Below are positions 49,863 through 57,125 of a stretch of DNA of 57,125 nucleotides, piece by piece. Under the pieces are notes generated by a model. It searched no databases. It saw nothing but the letters and a program-made list of their open reading frames with translations, and was not told where the DNA came from. The position numbers and the translations under genes were made by a program. Position 1 is the first letter of the stretch. Every line of letters begins with the position of its first letter. The stretch is from Lactiplantibacillus garii (lineage in GTDB: Bacteria > Bacillota > Bacilli > Lactobacillales > Lactobacillaceae), in NCBI RefSeq assembly GCF_003885105.1, contig NZ_QWZQ01000019.1, forward strand, positions 1 through 57,125, written 5' to 3'.

Positions 49863-50807
49863 ATGCAAAGTAATCAACGAATTGCGAATATGCTAATTCA
49901 GGTGATGCGGGGCGGCAGTATTAATTTAACAGCAGTTCAAAAAAAGTCCGGGATCAGTCGGCGAACTTGTCAACGGGACCTTGCCAGCGTGCGGACCGTC
50001 CTAACGGAAAACGGCATTGGGACACTGACGGAACGGGATGGAACTTATTACTTAGTGCGGAAGAATGCCAACGACGCGTTTAACATGGCACTCATAACCA
50101 GTCACATTTTATTGGGAAGTCGGGCCCTGACCTTGCCGGAACTAAACGCGACCTTGGATTTTTTAGGTAGCGGGTTGGCGCCGGAAGCGCGTGCCGCGCT
50201 TCATCAACAGCTCACCATGGCACGGGGCAGTTACGTCCCGTTATCGCGGCCGCAACCGTTATTAGATCGGCTACACGTTGTCGCGGCCTGCATTGCGAAA
50301 AACCAAAAAATACGGTTTAGTTACCGGAGTAGTCAGGCGAACGAACCTAACCCGCAGATTCACCACGCGCAGCCGGTTGCCATCTTTTTTGAGAACCACT
50401 ATTTTTACGCCGCGATGTTAAGTGAGGAACGACACGGTTACTGGCTATACCGGATCGACCGGATCGTTACGATCCTGGAACGGCTCAAGGGGCAAAAGCT
50501 CGACTATGACCGGCGTTTTTCACTACAAGATCACCGGCAGCAGGCCTATTTACTAGATTCGGGGTCGCTAACTCGGATTCGGTTTATTTACCGCTACTAC
50601 GTTCAGACGGTTTTAGACTACTTTCCCAACGCCAAGGTCTTAAAACGCAACCCGGACGGGAGTCACGTGATCGAAGCCTACGTTAAGGTGGACGGAGCGA
50701 TGTTGTGGCTGCTTAGCCAGGGGGCCGCGGTCCAAGTTCTTGCGCCCGTCTCCCTCGTGGAACGGATGAAGGCGGCGTTAAGTGCCGCCCGTGACCAGTA
50801 TGATTGA
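49863..50807 (+). CDS. HTH-WYL domain transcriptional regulator
   Basis: 314 residues. N-terminal winged helix (about 5-65, LTAVQKKSGISRRTCQRDLASVRTVL) and a WYL domain (about 140-230, KIRFSYRS, YFYAAMLSEERHGYWLYRIDRI), plus a C-terminal WCX-like region. WYL proteins sense small ligands or ssDNA. It sits between padA and padR, divergent from padA; its target is unknown. Start at 49863 set by GGGGGTGA. Confidence 0.88.
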   Translation: MQSNQRIANMLIQVMRGGSINLTAVQKKSGISRRTCQRDLASVRTVLTENGIGTLTERDGTYYLVRKNANDAFNMALITSHILLGSRALTLPELNATLDFLGSGLAPEARAALHQQLTMARGSYVPLSRPQPLLDRLHVVAACIAKNQKIRFSYRSSQANEPNPQIHHAQPVAIFFENHYFYAAMLSEERHGYWLYRIDRIVTILERLKGQKLDYDRRFSLQDHRQQAYLLDSGSLTRIRFIYRYYVQTVLDYFPNAKVLKRNPDGSHVIEAYVKVDGAMLWLLSQGAAVQVLAPVSLVERMKAALSAARDQYD

Positions 50808-50810
50808 CTT

Positions 50811-50847
50811 TACCAGTGCGCTTAGGAGCGTTAACTGGTATTTTTTA
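50811..50847 (+). terminator. Terminator after WYL gene
   Basis: TACCAGT..CGC / GCG..ACTGGTA, then six T. Confidence 0.85.
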
Positions 50848-50925
50848 TTGAAAAAATTCAGTAATTCTAAACATGTCCCTTATGAGTGATTTTGAGCGTA
50901 TACTAGGTGCCAAGGAGGGGATTTC

Positions 50926-51468
50926 ATGGCGCAAAAAAACAAACTCCAGTTCATTATTTTGGGTTTGCTCAACCAGCAGCCCTTGACCGGTTACGACCTA
51001 ACGAAGGCCTTTGACACCGAGATTGGTGAGTTTTGGCAGGCTCAGCACAGCCAAATTTACCCGCAGTTAAAACGGTTGGAAGAACAGGGGTACGTAACCC
51101 ACGAAGTAACGGTGAGTGGAGCCAAGCTAGAAAAGAAGTTGTACCACGTGACCCCCGCGGGTGGGGACTTATTGCGACAGTGGATCACCGTCGGCACCCC
51201 CGATTTGACCGCGACTAAGGATGAATTTATTTTAAAGTTGTACTTTATTCAAACGAACCGGGATCCGCGACTACCAGGCATGTTACAAGAACAGTTGCAA
51301 CTGCACACGGATAAATTAGCGCATTTGCAACGGCGGCTAGCCACCGTTTTTCCGGACGAAGCGCTGATCAAGGACCACTTCGGCCACTACTTGATCTTGC
51401 AGCACGCCTTAGGACGGGAGCACTACTACGTAGATTGGCTGCAGCGGACCTTAGCCGCGCTGCCCTAG
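50926..51468 (+). CDS. padR: PadR-family regulator, likely the phenolic-acid repressor
   Basis: 180 residues. Winged helix (LQFIILGLLNQQPLTGYDLTKAFDTEIGEFWQAQHSQIYPQLKRLEEQGYV) and the C-terminal dimerisation helix domain typical of true PadR. Length and context (padA with an ATGT-8N-ACAT operator nearby) support the phenolate-responsive repressor. TATACT at 50899-50904 is its -10; AAGGAGGGG precedes the ATG. Confidence 0.9.
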   Translation: MAQKNKLQFIILGLLNQQPLTGYDLTKAFDTEIGEFWQAQHSQIYPQLKRLEEQGYVTHEVTVSGAKLEKKLYHVTPAGGDLLRQWITVGTPDLTATKDEFILKLYFIQTNRDPRLPGMLQEQLQLHTDKLAHLQRRLATVFPDEALIKDHFGHYLILQHALGREHYYVDWLQRTLAALP

Positions 51469-51556
51469 CCCGTTAGCGGAGTCCCGTCGAAGAAACTAAA
51501 GCGGTATAATGACGTTGTTAGTACCAATTCAATTCAATGAGGAGGTTCCACTTGAT

Positions 51557-52018
51557 ATGGATAATAAGAAAATGAACAACCCGCTGATTTACCGGCGGAT
51601 CTTACTGACCGTTGATGAAGACGACAATACGTCGTCGGAACGGGCGTTTCGTTATGCCACCACGTTGGCCCGCGACTACGCGGTGCCGTTGGGCATTTGT
51701 TCCGTGATGGAAAGTGAAGACATTAATATTTTTGATTCGCTGACCCCGTCAAAGATTCAAGCTAAGCGCCACCACGTGGAAGACGTCGTGGCCGAGTACG
51801 TTAAAATGGCGATCGAGGACGGCGTTGAAAACGTTGAACCGTTAGTTTACGAAGGTGGCGACGTGGATGACGTCATTTTGGAACGGGTCATTCCGGATTT
51901 CAAACCCGACTTGCTCGTGACCGGGGCCGATACCCAGTTTCCCCATTCGAAAATTGCCGGTGCCATCGGACCACGTTTGGCCAAAAAGGCCCCCATATCC
52001 GTTATCGTTGTACGTTAA
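51557..52018 (+). CDS. Universal stress protein (UspA family)
   Basis: 153 residues. YRRILLTVDEDDNTSSERAFRYATTLAR and LLVTGADTQFP...KKAPISVIVVR; the ATP-loop G-2x-G-9x-G(S/T) is not well conserved. Start chosen at ATG 51557 behind GAGGAGG (11-nt gap). 48 nt before mntH, likely same transcript. Confidence 0.9.
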   Translation: MDNKKMNNPLIYRRILLTVDEDDNTSSERAFRYATTLARDYAVPLGICSVMESEDINIFDSLTPSKIQAKRHHVEDVVAEYVKMAIEDGVENVEPLVYEGGDVDDVILERVIPDFKPDLLVTGADTQFPHSKIAGAIGPRLAKKAPISVIVVR

Positions 52019-52066
52019 GTTTAACTAATTTAAGGAGTAAACTAAGTAGAAAGCGGGCGGACCGTT

Positions 52067-53440
52067 TTGAAAAAGAAAACGGACGAAAAAAAGCATAAAG
52101 AAAAGTTATTTGCGGAGACTGGCAGCCAGCGCAAGAGTCTGGATGAAATTAACGGCTCGATCGAGGTCCCCGAAAATAAGGGGTATTTTAAAACGTTGTT
52201 AGCGTACACCGGACCCGGTGCGTTAATTGCGGTCGGTTACATGGATCCCGGTAACTGGATCACGTCAATTGGTGGGGGTGCCCAGTTCAAGTACACCCTG
52301 CTTAGCGTTGTCCTGATCTCTAGTTTGATTGCGATGCTGCTGCAGGCCATGTCGGCCCGGCTCGGAATTGTGACCGGACGGGATCTGGCCCAACTGACCC
52401 GGGAACGAACGTCGAAGTGGATGGGAATTTTTCTATGGGTCATCACCGAATTGGCAATCATGGCAACCGATATTGCGGAAATTATCGGGTCCGGGATCGC
52501 GCTCGAGTTATTATTCGGGTTCCCGCTGATCGTGGGGATTACCATTACGGCGTTTGATGTCTTAATTTTGTTATTTTTAATGAAACTGGGTTTTCACAAG
52601 ATCGAAGCCATCGTGGCGACGTTGGTTGCGGTGATCTTACTGGTGTTTGCGTACGAAGTTTTCCTATCAAAGCCCGATGCACTGGGAGTCTTAGGAGGCT
52701 ACGTGCCGCGAGCCGAAGTGTTGACTAACCAGCCAATGCTGTACTTGGCGTTAGGGATCGTGGGGGCGACCGTGATGCCCCACGACCTTTACTTGGGGTC
52801 GTCCATTTCACAAACCCGCAAGTACGATATTCATGACGAGGCGTCGGTTAAAAAGACGATTCGTTTCACGATTGCGGATTCCAACATCCAACTGACGTTA
52901 GCCTTCGTCGTTAACAGCTTGTTACTGATTTTAGGGGCGGCGCTCTTTTACGGGACCCACAGTAGTCTCGGACGCTTTGCTGATTTGTTTAACGCGCTGA
53001 GCAACCCGCAAATCGTCGGGGCGATCGCGTCACCGATGCTGAGTATGTTATTTGCGATTGCGCTGCTGGCGTCCGGTCAGAGTTCGACGATCACCGGGAC
53101 GTTAGCCGGTCAAATCATCATGGAAGGGTTCATTCACCTGCGGATGCCGCTGTGGGCCCAACGGTTACTGACCCGGTTAATGTCGATCACGCCGGTCCTG
53201 ATTTTTGCCATTTATTATCACGGTAACGAAGCGAAGATTGAAAAACTCCTGACGTTTTCACAAGTGTTTTTATCGATTGCGTTACCGTTTGCCATGATTC
53301 CGCTGATCCTGTTTACGAGTAATAAAAAGTTGATGGGACCGTTTGCGAACCGGCCGTGGGTCAAATACACGGCTTGGATCGTGGCCATTATTTTAATTAT
53401 TTTGAACATTCAATTAATTTGGCAGACCATTACGGCCTAA
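52067..53440 (+). CDS. mntH: NRAMP-type divalent metal (Mn2+) transporter
   Basis: 457 residues, about 11 helices. Metal-site motifs GYMDPGNW (helix 1) and [11 protein letters not shown] (helix 6) are intact. An acidic/basic ~40-residue cytoplasmic N-terminus precedes helix 1. Lactiplantibacilli accumulate millimolar Mn2+, so such transporters are central. The first in-frame start is TTG with a weak RBS. Terminator at 53451-53487. Confidence 0.94.
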   Translation: MKKKTDEKKHKEKLFAETGSQRKSLDEINGSIEVPENKGYFKTLLAYTGPGALIAVGYMDPGNWITSIGGGAQFKYTLLSVVLISSLIAMLLQAMSARLGIVTGRDLAQLTRERTSKWMGIFLWVITELAIMATDIAEIIGSGIALELLFGFPLIVGITITAFDVLILLFLMKLGFHKIEAIVATLVAVILLVFAYEVFLSKPDALGVLGGYVPRAEVLTNQPMLYLALGIVGATVMPHDLYLGSSISQTRKYDIHDEASVKKTIRFTIADSNIQLTLAFVVNSLLLILGAALFYGTHSSLGRFADLFNALSNPQIVGAIASPMLSMLFAIALLASGQSSTITGTLAGQIIMEGFIHLRMPLWAQRLLTRLMSITPVLIFAIYYHGNEAKIEKLLTFSQVFLSIALPFAMIPLILFTSNKKLMGPFANRPWVKYTAWIVAIILIILNIQLIWQTITA

Positions 53441-53450
53441 GGTACCAGCC

Positions 53451-53487
53451 AAACTCCCGGGATCAAGTTGTCCCGGGAGTTTTTTTA
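53451..53487 (+). terminator. Terminator after mntH
   Basis: A 12-bp stem AAACTCCCGGGA / TCCCGGGAGTTT, 8-nt loop, T7. Confidence 0.92.
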
Positions 53488-53541
53488 TGGGGGTTGTTGT
53501 TCACTGATGAACTTGTTCTTTAGTTAATTTAAAAATCTAAA

Positions 53542-53559
53542 GTGTTGATTTATCAACAC
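53542..53559. promoter_or_regulatory. Palindromic operator candidate upstream of adhE
   Basis: GTGTTGATTTATCAACAC: perfect 8-bp arms with 2-bp centre, ~70 bp upstream of the adhE -10. Regulator not identified. Confidence 0.55.
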
Positions 53560-53607
53560 CAACAAGCCGGCAACTGGAAGAATAATTGATAAATTTTAAA
53601 TTTCTTG

Positions 53608-53635
53608 TTGCATTTTGAGCAAGGCTGGTTATAAT
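53608..53635 (+). promoter_or_regulatory. Promoter of adhE
   Basis: TTGCAT, 16 bp, TATAAT (53630-53635). Confidence 0.7.
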
Positions 53636-53640
53636 AAAGA

Positions 53641-53658
53641 TTGTAAAATAATTCACAA
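53641..53658. promoter_or_regulatory. Rex-type operator at adhE
   Basis: TTGTAAAATAATTCACAA differs from the palindrome TTGTGAA-N4-TTCACAA at one base and covers the transcription start. Rex represses adhE when NADH/NAD is low in many Firmicutes. Confidence 0.75.
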
Positions 53659-53683
53659 GGTATTGAAATGGAGGAACAGTTTT

Positions 53684-56290
53684 ATGATGAAAGCCACAGA
53701 AACAACCAAAACCGATAAAAATACTAATGAAGTCAACGACCTCATTAAGCGTTCTAACAAGGCGTTAGCCGAATTAAAATCGTACTCCCAAGAACAAATT
53801 GATGAATTATGTGAAAAAGTGGCCGTGGCTGCTTTGGATAACCACATGAAATTAGCCAAGATGGCCGTCGAAGAGACCAAGCGTGGTGTCGTTGAAGATA
53901 AAGCCATTAAAAACATTTATGCAAGCGAATACATTTGGAATAGCATCCGCCACGACAAGACCGTGGGGATCTTAGAAGAAGATGATGAAAAGCAACTGAT
54001 GACGATTGCGGAACCAGTGGGGATCGTTGCCGGGGTTACCCCCGTGACCAACCCAACTTCAACCGTTGTGTTCAAAACGTTGATTTCCTTAAAGGGACGG
54101 AACACGATCGTCTTTGGTTTCCACCCACAAGCCCAAAAGAGTTGTGCCGAAACGGCCCGGGTCATCCAGACCGCAATTGCCGCAGCCGGTGGTCCCGCCG
54201 ATGCCGTTTTGTTCATTGAACACCCTAGCATTGAAGCCACCAATGATTTGATGCACCACCCCGACGTGGCGACGATCTTAGCTACCGGTGGGCCAAGCAT
54301 GGTGACCGCGGCGTACTCGTCAGGTAAACCAGCCTTAGGCGTGGGCCCTGGTAACGGCCCGACCTACATCGAAAAGACGGCCAACATCAAGCAGGCCGTT
54401 AATGACATTGTGCTTTCCAAGACGTTTGATAACGGGATGGTTTGTGCCTCTGAAAACAGTGCGATCATCGATAAAGAAATTTACGCTGACGTCATGGCAG
54501 AATTTAAACGTTTAGGGTGCTACTTAGTTAAACCAAAGGACGTTCAGGCTTTAAGCGACGCCGTTATCGATCCAAACCGCCACACCGTTCGGGGTCCGGT
54601 AGCCGGGAAGTCGGCTTATGAAATTGCTCAAATGGCCGGTTTGAAAGACGTTGATAAGAACGCCCGCGTCCTCCTAGCTGAAATTGACGGTGTCGGGGTC
54701 AAATACCCGTTGTCTGGTGAAAAGTTATCGCCGGTTCTGACCGTTTACAAAGCAACTTCCCATGAAGCAGCCTTCAAGCGGGCCAACGAATTACTCCACT
54801 ATGGTGGTTTGGGCCATACTGCTGGGATCCACACGAAGGATGACGACCTGGTTAAACAATTTGGTTTGGAAATGCCAGCTTGCCGGATCTTAGTCAACAC
54901 GCCATCTGCCGTTGGTGGGATTGGGAACATCTACAACAACATGCGTCCTTCATTGACGCTGGGCACGGGTTCATACGGTGGCAACTCGATTTCTCACAAC
55001 GTTACCGATACCGACCTGATCAACATCAAAACGGTGGCGAAACGCCGGAACAACATGCAATGGGTAAAGATGCCTCCCAAGGTCTACTTTGAACGGAACT
55101 CCCTCCGTTACCTTGAAACGATGGCTGGCCTCAAAAAGGTTTTTCTAGTTTGTGACCCCGGGATGGTACAGTTCGGTTATGCTGACCGGGTTACCGCGGT
55201 TTTAAATAAGCGGAAGGATCCGGTAGATATCGACATCTTCTCCGAAGTAGAACCTAACCCGTCTTCCGACACGGTTTACAAAGGGGTTGCCCGGATGAAG
55301 GCCTTCGAACCGGATACGATCATCGCACTTGGTGGGGGCTCCGCAATGGACGCTGCCAAGGGGATGTGGCTCTTCTACGAACACCCAGAAGCTTCCTTCT
55401 TAGGGGCTAAGCAGAAGTTCTTGGACATCCGGAAACGGGCTTACAAGGTTCCCGTACCAAACAAGGTAACCTACATCGGGATCCCAACGACTTCTGGGAC
55501 CGGGTCCGAAGTAACGCCGTACGCGGTTATTACCGACTCACAGACCCACGTTAAGTACCCAATCACCGACTACGCAATGCAACCAGACATTGCGATCGTT
55601 GATCCACAGTTCGTTGATACGGTACCGGCCCGGACAACGGCTTGGACGGGGCTGGACGTGATCACCCACGCCACTGAAGCCTACGTTTCGGTCATGGCTT
55701 CGGACTACAGTCGGGCATGGTCCATTCAAGCCTTGAAGCTGGCCTTCAAGTACTTGAAAGCTTCCTACGACGGTGACAAACTGGCCCGCGAGAAGATGCA
55801 CAACGCGTCGACTTTAGCCGGGATGGCCTTTGCCAACGCTTACTTGGGGATCAACCATTCAATCGCGCACAAACTGGGTGGGGCGTTTAACTTACCACAC
55901 GGATTAGCGATTGCGATCACTTACCCACAAGTTGTTCGGTATAACGCGCAGATTCCAACTAAGTTAGCAATGTGGCCGAAGTACAACTACAACACGGCCC
56001 TAGAAGATTACGCCGACATTGCACGTGCCATTGGTGTTAAGGGTAAAACCGATGAAGAACTTAAGGAAGGGTTGGTCAAAGCCTTTATCGACTTAGCCCA
56101 CTCCATGGACGTGACCTTATCACTGAAGGCGAACCGGGTCGAAAAGAAGCAGTTTGATGCCGAAGTCGACAACATTGCTGAATTGGCCTACGAAGACCAA
56201 TGCACAACGGCTAACCCACGGGAACCACTCATTAGCGAACTCAAAGCAATTTTGGAACGCGAATGGGATGGCCAGGGTACTGAAAAGTAA
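53684..56290 (+). CDS. adhE: Bifunctional acetaldehyde-CoA/alcohol dehydrogenase AdhE
   Basis: 868 residues. N-terminal ALDH-type domain (about 20-435) with catalytic C254 in NGMVCASENS; linker; iron-dependent ADH domain (about 455-860) with GGGSAMDAAK, DVITHATEAYVS and GINHSIAHKLGGAFNLPHG metal ligands. Reduces acetyl-CoA to ethanol, regenerating NAD. GGAGG nine nt before ATG fixes the start; the longer upstream frame crosses the promoter. Own promoter with Rex site; terminator at 56324-56374. Confidence 0.98.
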   Translation: MMKATETTKTDKNTNEVNDLIKRSNKALAELKSYSQEQIDELCEKVAVAALDNHMKLAKMAVEETKRGVVEDKAIKNIYASEYIWNSIRHDKTVGILEEDDEKQLMTIAEPVGIVAGVTPVTNPTSTVVFKTLISLKGRNTIVFGFHPQAQKSCAETARVIQTAIAAAGGPADAVLFIEHPSIEATNDLMHHPDVATILATGGPSMVTAAYSSGKPALGVGPGNGPTYIEKTANIKQAVNDIVLSKTFDNGMVCASENSAIIDKEIYADVMAEFKRLGCYLVKPKDVQALSDAVIDPNRHTVRGPVAGKSAYEIAQMAGLKDVDKNARVLLAEIDGVGVKYPLSGEKLSPVLTVYKATSHEAAFKRANELLHYGGLGHTAGIHTKDDDLVKQFGLEMPACRILVNTPSAVGGIGNIYNNMRPSLTLGTGSYGGNSISHNVTDTDLINIKTVAKRRNNMQWVKMPPKVYFERNSLRYLETMAGLKKVFLVCDPGMVQFGYADRVTAVLNKRKDPVDIDIFSEVEPNPSSDTVYKGVARMKAFEPDTIIALGGGSAMDAAKGMWLFYEHPEASFLGAKQKFLDIRKRAYKVPVPNKVTYIGIPTTSGTGSEVTPYAVITDSQTHVKYPITDYAMQPDIAIVDPQFVDTVPARTTAWTGLDVITHATEAYVSVMASDYSRAWSIQALKLAFKYLKASYDGDKLAREKMHNASTLAGMAFANAYLGINHSIAHKLGGAFNLPHGLAIAITYPQVVRYNAQIPTKLAMWPKYNYNTALEDYADIARAIGVKGKTDEELKEGLVKAFIDLAHSMDVTLSLKANRVEKKQFDAEVDNIAELAYEDQCTTANPREPLISELKAILEREWDGQGTEK

Positions 56291-56323
56291 CGTGCCACTA
56301 ATTTAAGTCTTCCATTTTAATCT

Positions 56324-56374
56324 AAGACCCTCAGGGGAATGGTATTTACGACCGTTTCGCTGGGGGTCTTTTTT
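56324..56374 (+). terminator. Terminator after adhE
   Basis: AAGACCC.. / ..GGGTCTT with inner pairing, then T-run. Confidence 0.85.
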
Positions 56375-56707
56375 ATGCGGTCGTTCACGTGAAAGCCGGT
56401 ATGCTTGGCGGCGATTGTCAGTTTGACGGCGAAGTTATTCTTCTATATATAGAAGTTAAATTTGCACTACCTAACATCCGCGTTAACGAACACAATTAAA
56501 AAGAAAGGCCGTGGCAGGTAAGCGGGACATAGTTGGATAACGTAGTTTAAAGCCTCATAAGAAAGAAGTTTACCAGTTTTGAACTTTATTTAAATTAGGG
56601 GTTGCCAATGGCGGGAAAGACTGGTAAATTAGTAAATGCTGTTGCTGTGATTACCAGCAAAACTGGAAACTAGATTTAGGACAATCCAAATTAATTTTAA
56701 TTAGTTG
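56375..56707. other. Gene-free stretch before rRNA promoters
   Basis: Contains a perfect 16-bp palindrome CTTCTATATATAGAAG (56440-56455) and a weak parS-like TTCACGTGAA. No ORF or RNA recognised. Confidence 0.5.
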
Positions 56708-56736
56708 TTGACAGATTGTTTTGGAATTGGTAAAAT
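56708..56736 (+). promoter_or_regulatory. rRNA promoter P1
   Basis: TTGACA, 17 bp, TAAAAT. Confidence 0.85.
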
Positions 56737-56799
56737 AGTTTTTGTTGTCGCAACGACAACAATCATCAGTTTAATCAGTTACTTCTTTGAAAAAAGATG

Positions 56800-56828
56800 T
56801 TGACACAAATGATTAAAACTGTTATGAT
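56800..56828 (+). promoter_or_regulatory. rRNA promoter P2
   Basis: TTGACA, 17 bp, TATGAT, ~180 bp before 16S. The leader has an antiterminator-like CTTTGAAAACTGAAC and a CTCTTGAA/TTCAAGAG hairpin. Confidence 0.9.
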
Positions 56829-57008
56829 AATTAAGTTGCGTTAAGGAATTAACGTAACGAATTAGACCTTTGAAAACTGAACAAAGTTTCGACGAATCAA
56901 ATGTGTAGGGTCTCTTGAACTTGATTCAAGAGCAAAACATTTGCGAAGTCAATTCGCTAGCAAATAAATTTTAGTACAACATTAAATGAGCTTTTTAGAA
57001 CTCATCAT

Positions 57009-57125
57009 TAATTTGAGAGTTTGATCCTGGCTCAGGACGAACGCTGGCGGCGTGCCTAATACATGCAAGTCGAACGAACTCTGGTATTGATTGGTGCTTG
57101 CATCATGAAATACATTTGAGTGAGT
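57009..57125 (+). rRNA. rrs: 16S ribosomal RNA (5' part, cut by window end)
   Basis: AGAGTTTGATCCTGGCTCAG at 57016 corresponds to E. coli position 8. GACGAACGCTGGCGGCGTGCC follows. The V1 loop GAACGAACTCTGGTATTGATTGG resembles the L. plantarum group, with a small difference (ATGAAATAC) by memory. Transcribed away from oriC. Confidence 0.98.

Noticed and set aside
56381-56396. Fourth parS site near the rRNA operon
   Set aside because: Only about 12 of 16 positions match; outer bases differ on both sides.

Overview
The window is chromosomal DNA of a lactic acid bacterium around the replication origin. The first ~117 bases of a 16S rRNA gene lie at the right edge. Its V1 region closely resembles Lactiplantibacillus (L. 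plantarum group) as I remember it. The order padA - padR - usp - adhE next to the dnaA region also fits that genus. Species is not determined; GC by eye is near one half, higher than typical L. plantarum.

Left arm (minus strand, reading away from oriC): dnaA, dnaN, yaaA, recF, gyrB, gyrA, rpsF-ssb-rpsR, gdpP-rplI-dnaB, an MFS transporter with proB-proA, an orphan oligopeptide-binding lipoprotein, a Cof phosphatase, a plus-strand GH65 phosphorylase/beta-phosphoglucomutase pair, a small flavin-fold protein, tRNA-Lys, the walRK-yycHI-yycJ-htrA cell-wall regulon and rlmH. Right arm (plus strand): rpmH, rnpA, yidC, jag, mnmE, mnmG, lepB, pepC and an XRE regulator. A patchier stretch follows (degV, GNAT, a T-box with a 35-codon remnant, a hydratase, a broken MFS gene, a chimeric ABC ATPase, padA, a WYL regulator, padR). 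It ends with usp, mntH, adhE and the rRNA promoters.

Origin and segregation signals: DnaA boxes flank dnaA on both sides, with a DnaA-trio-like element in the dnaA-dnaN gap. A second dense DnaA-box cluster sits ~33 kb away beside rlmH. Three parS-type sites lie about 14-16 kb to either side of oriC, although parAB is not in the window.

Most interesting unexplained signals: (1) a 28-residue leader peptide ending in Met-Cys-Cys-Cys-Arg ahead of the oligopeptide-binding lipoprotein. Its three Cys codons lie inside the left arm of a terminator-like hairpin, which suggests cysteine-responsive attenuation of peptide uptake. (2) A promoter plus mutually exclusive hairpins ahead of mnmE. (3) Six ACACATA heptamers ahead of the hydratase. 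(4) A degenerate intergenic repeat family in two housekeeping gaps. (5) A recombined region with a T-box lacking its gene and an ABC ATPase truncated before its signature motif.
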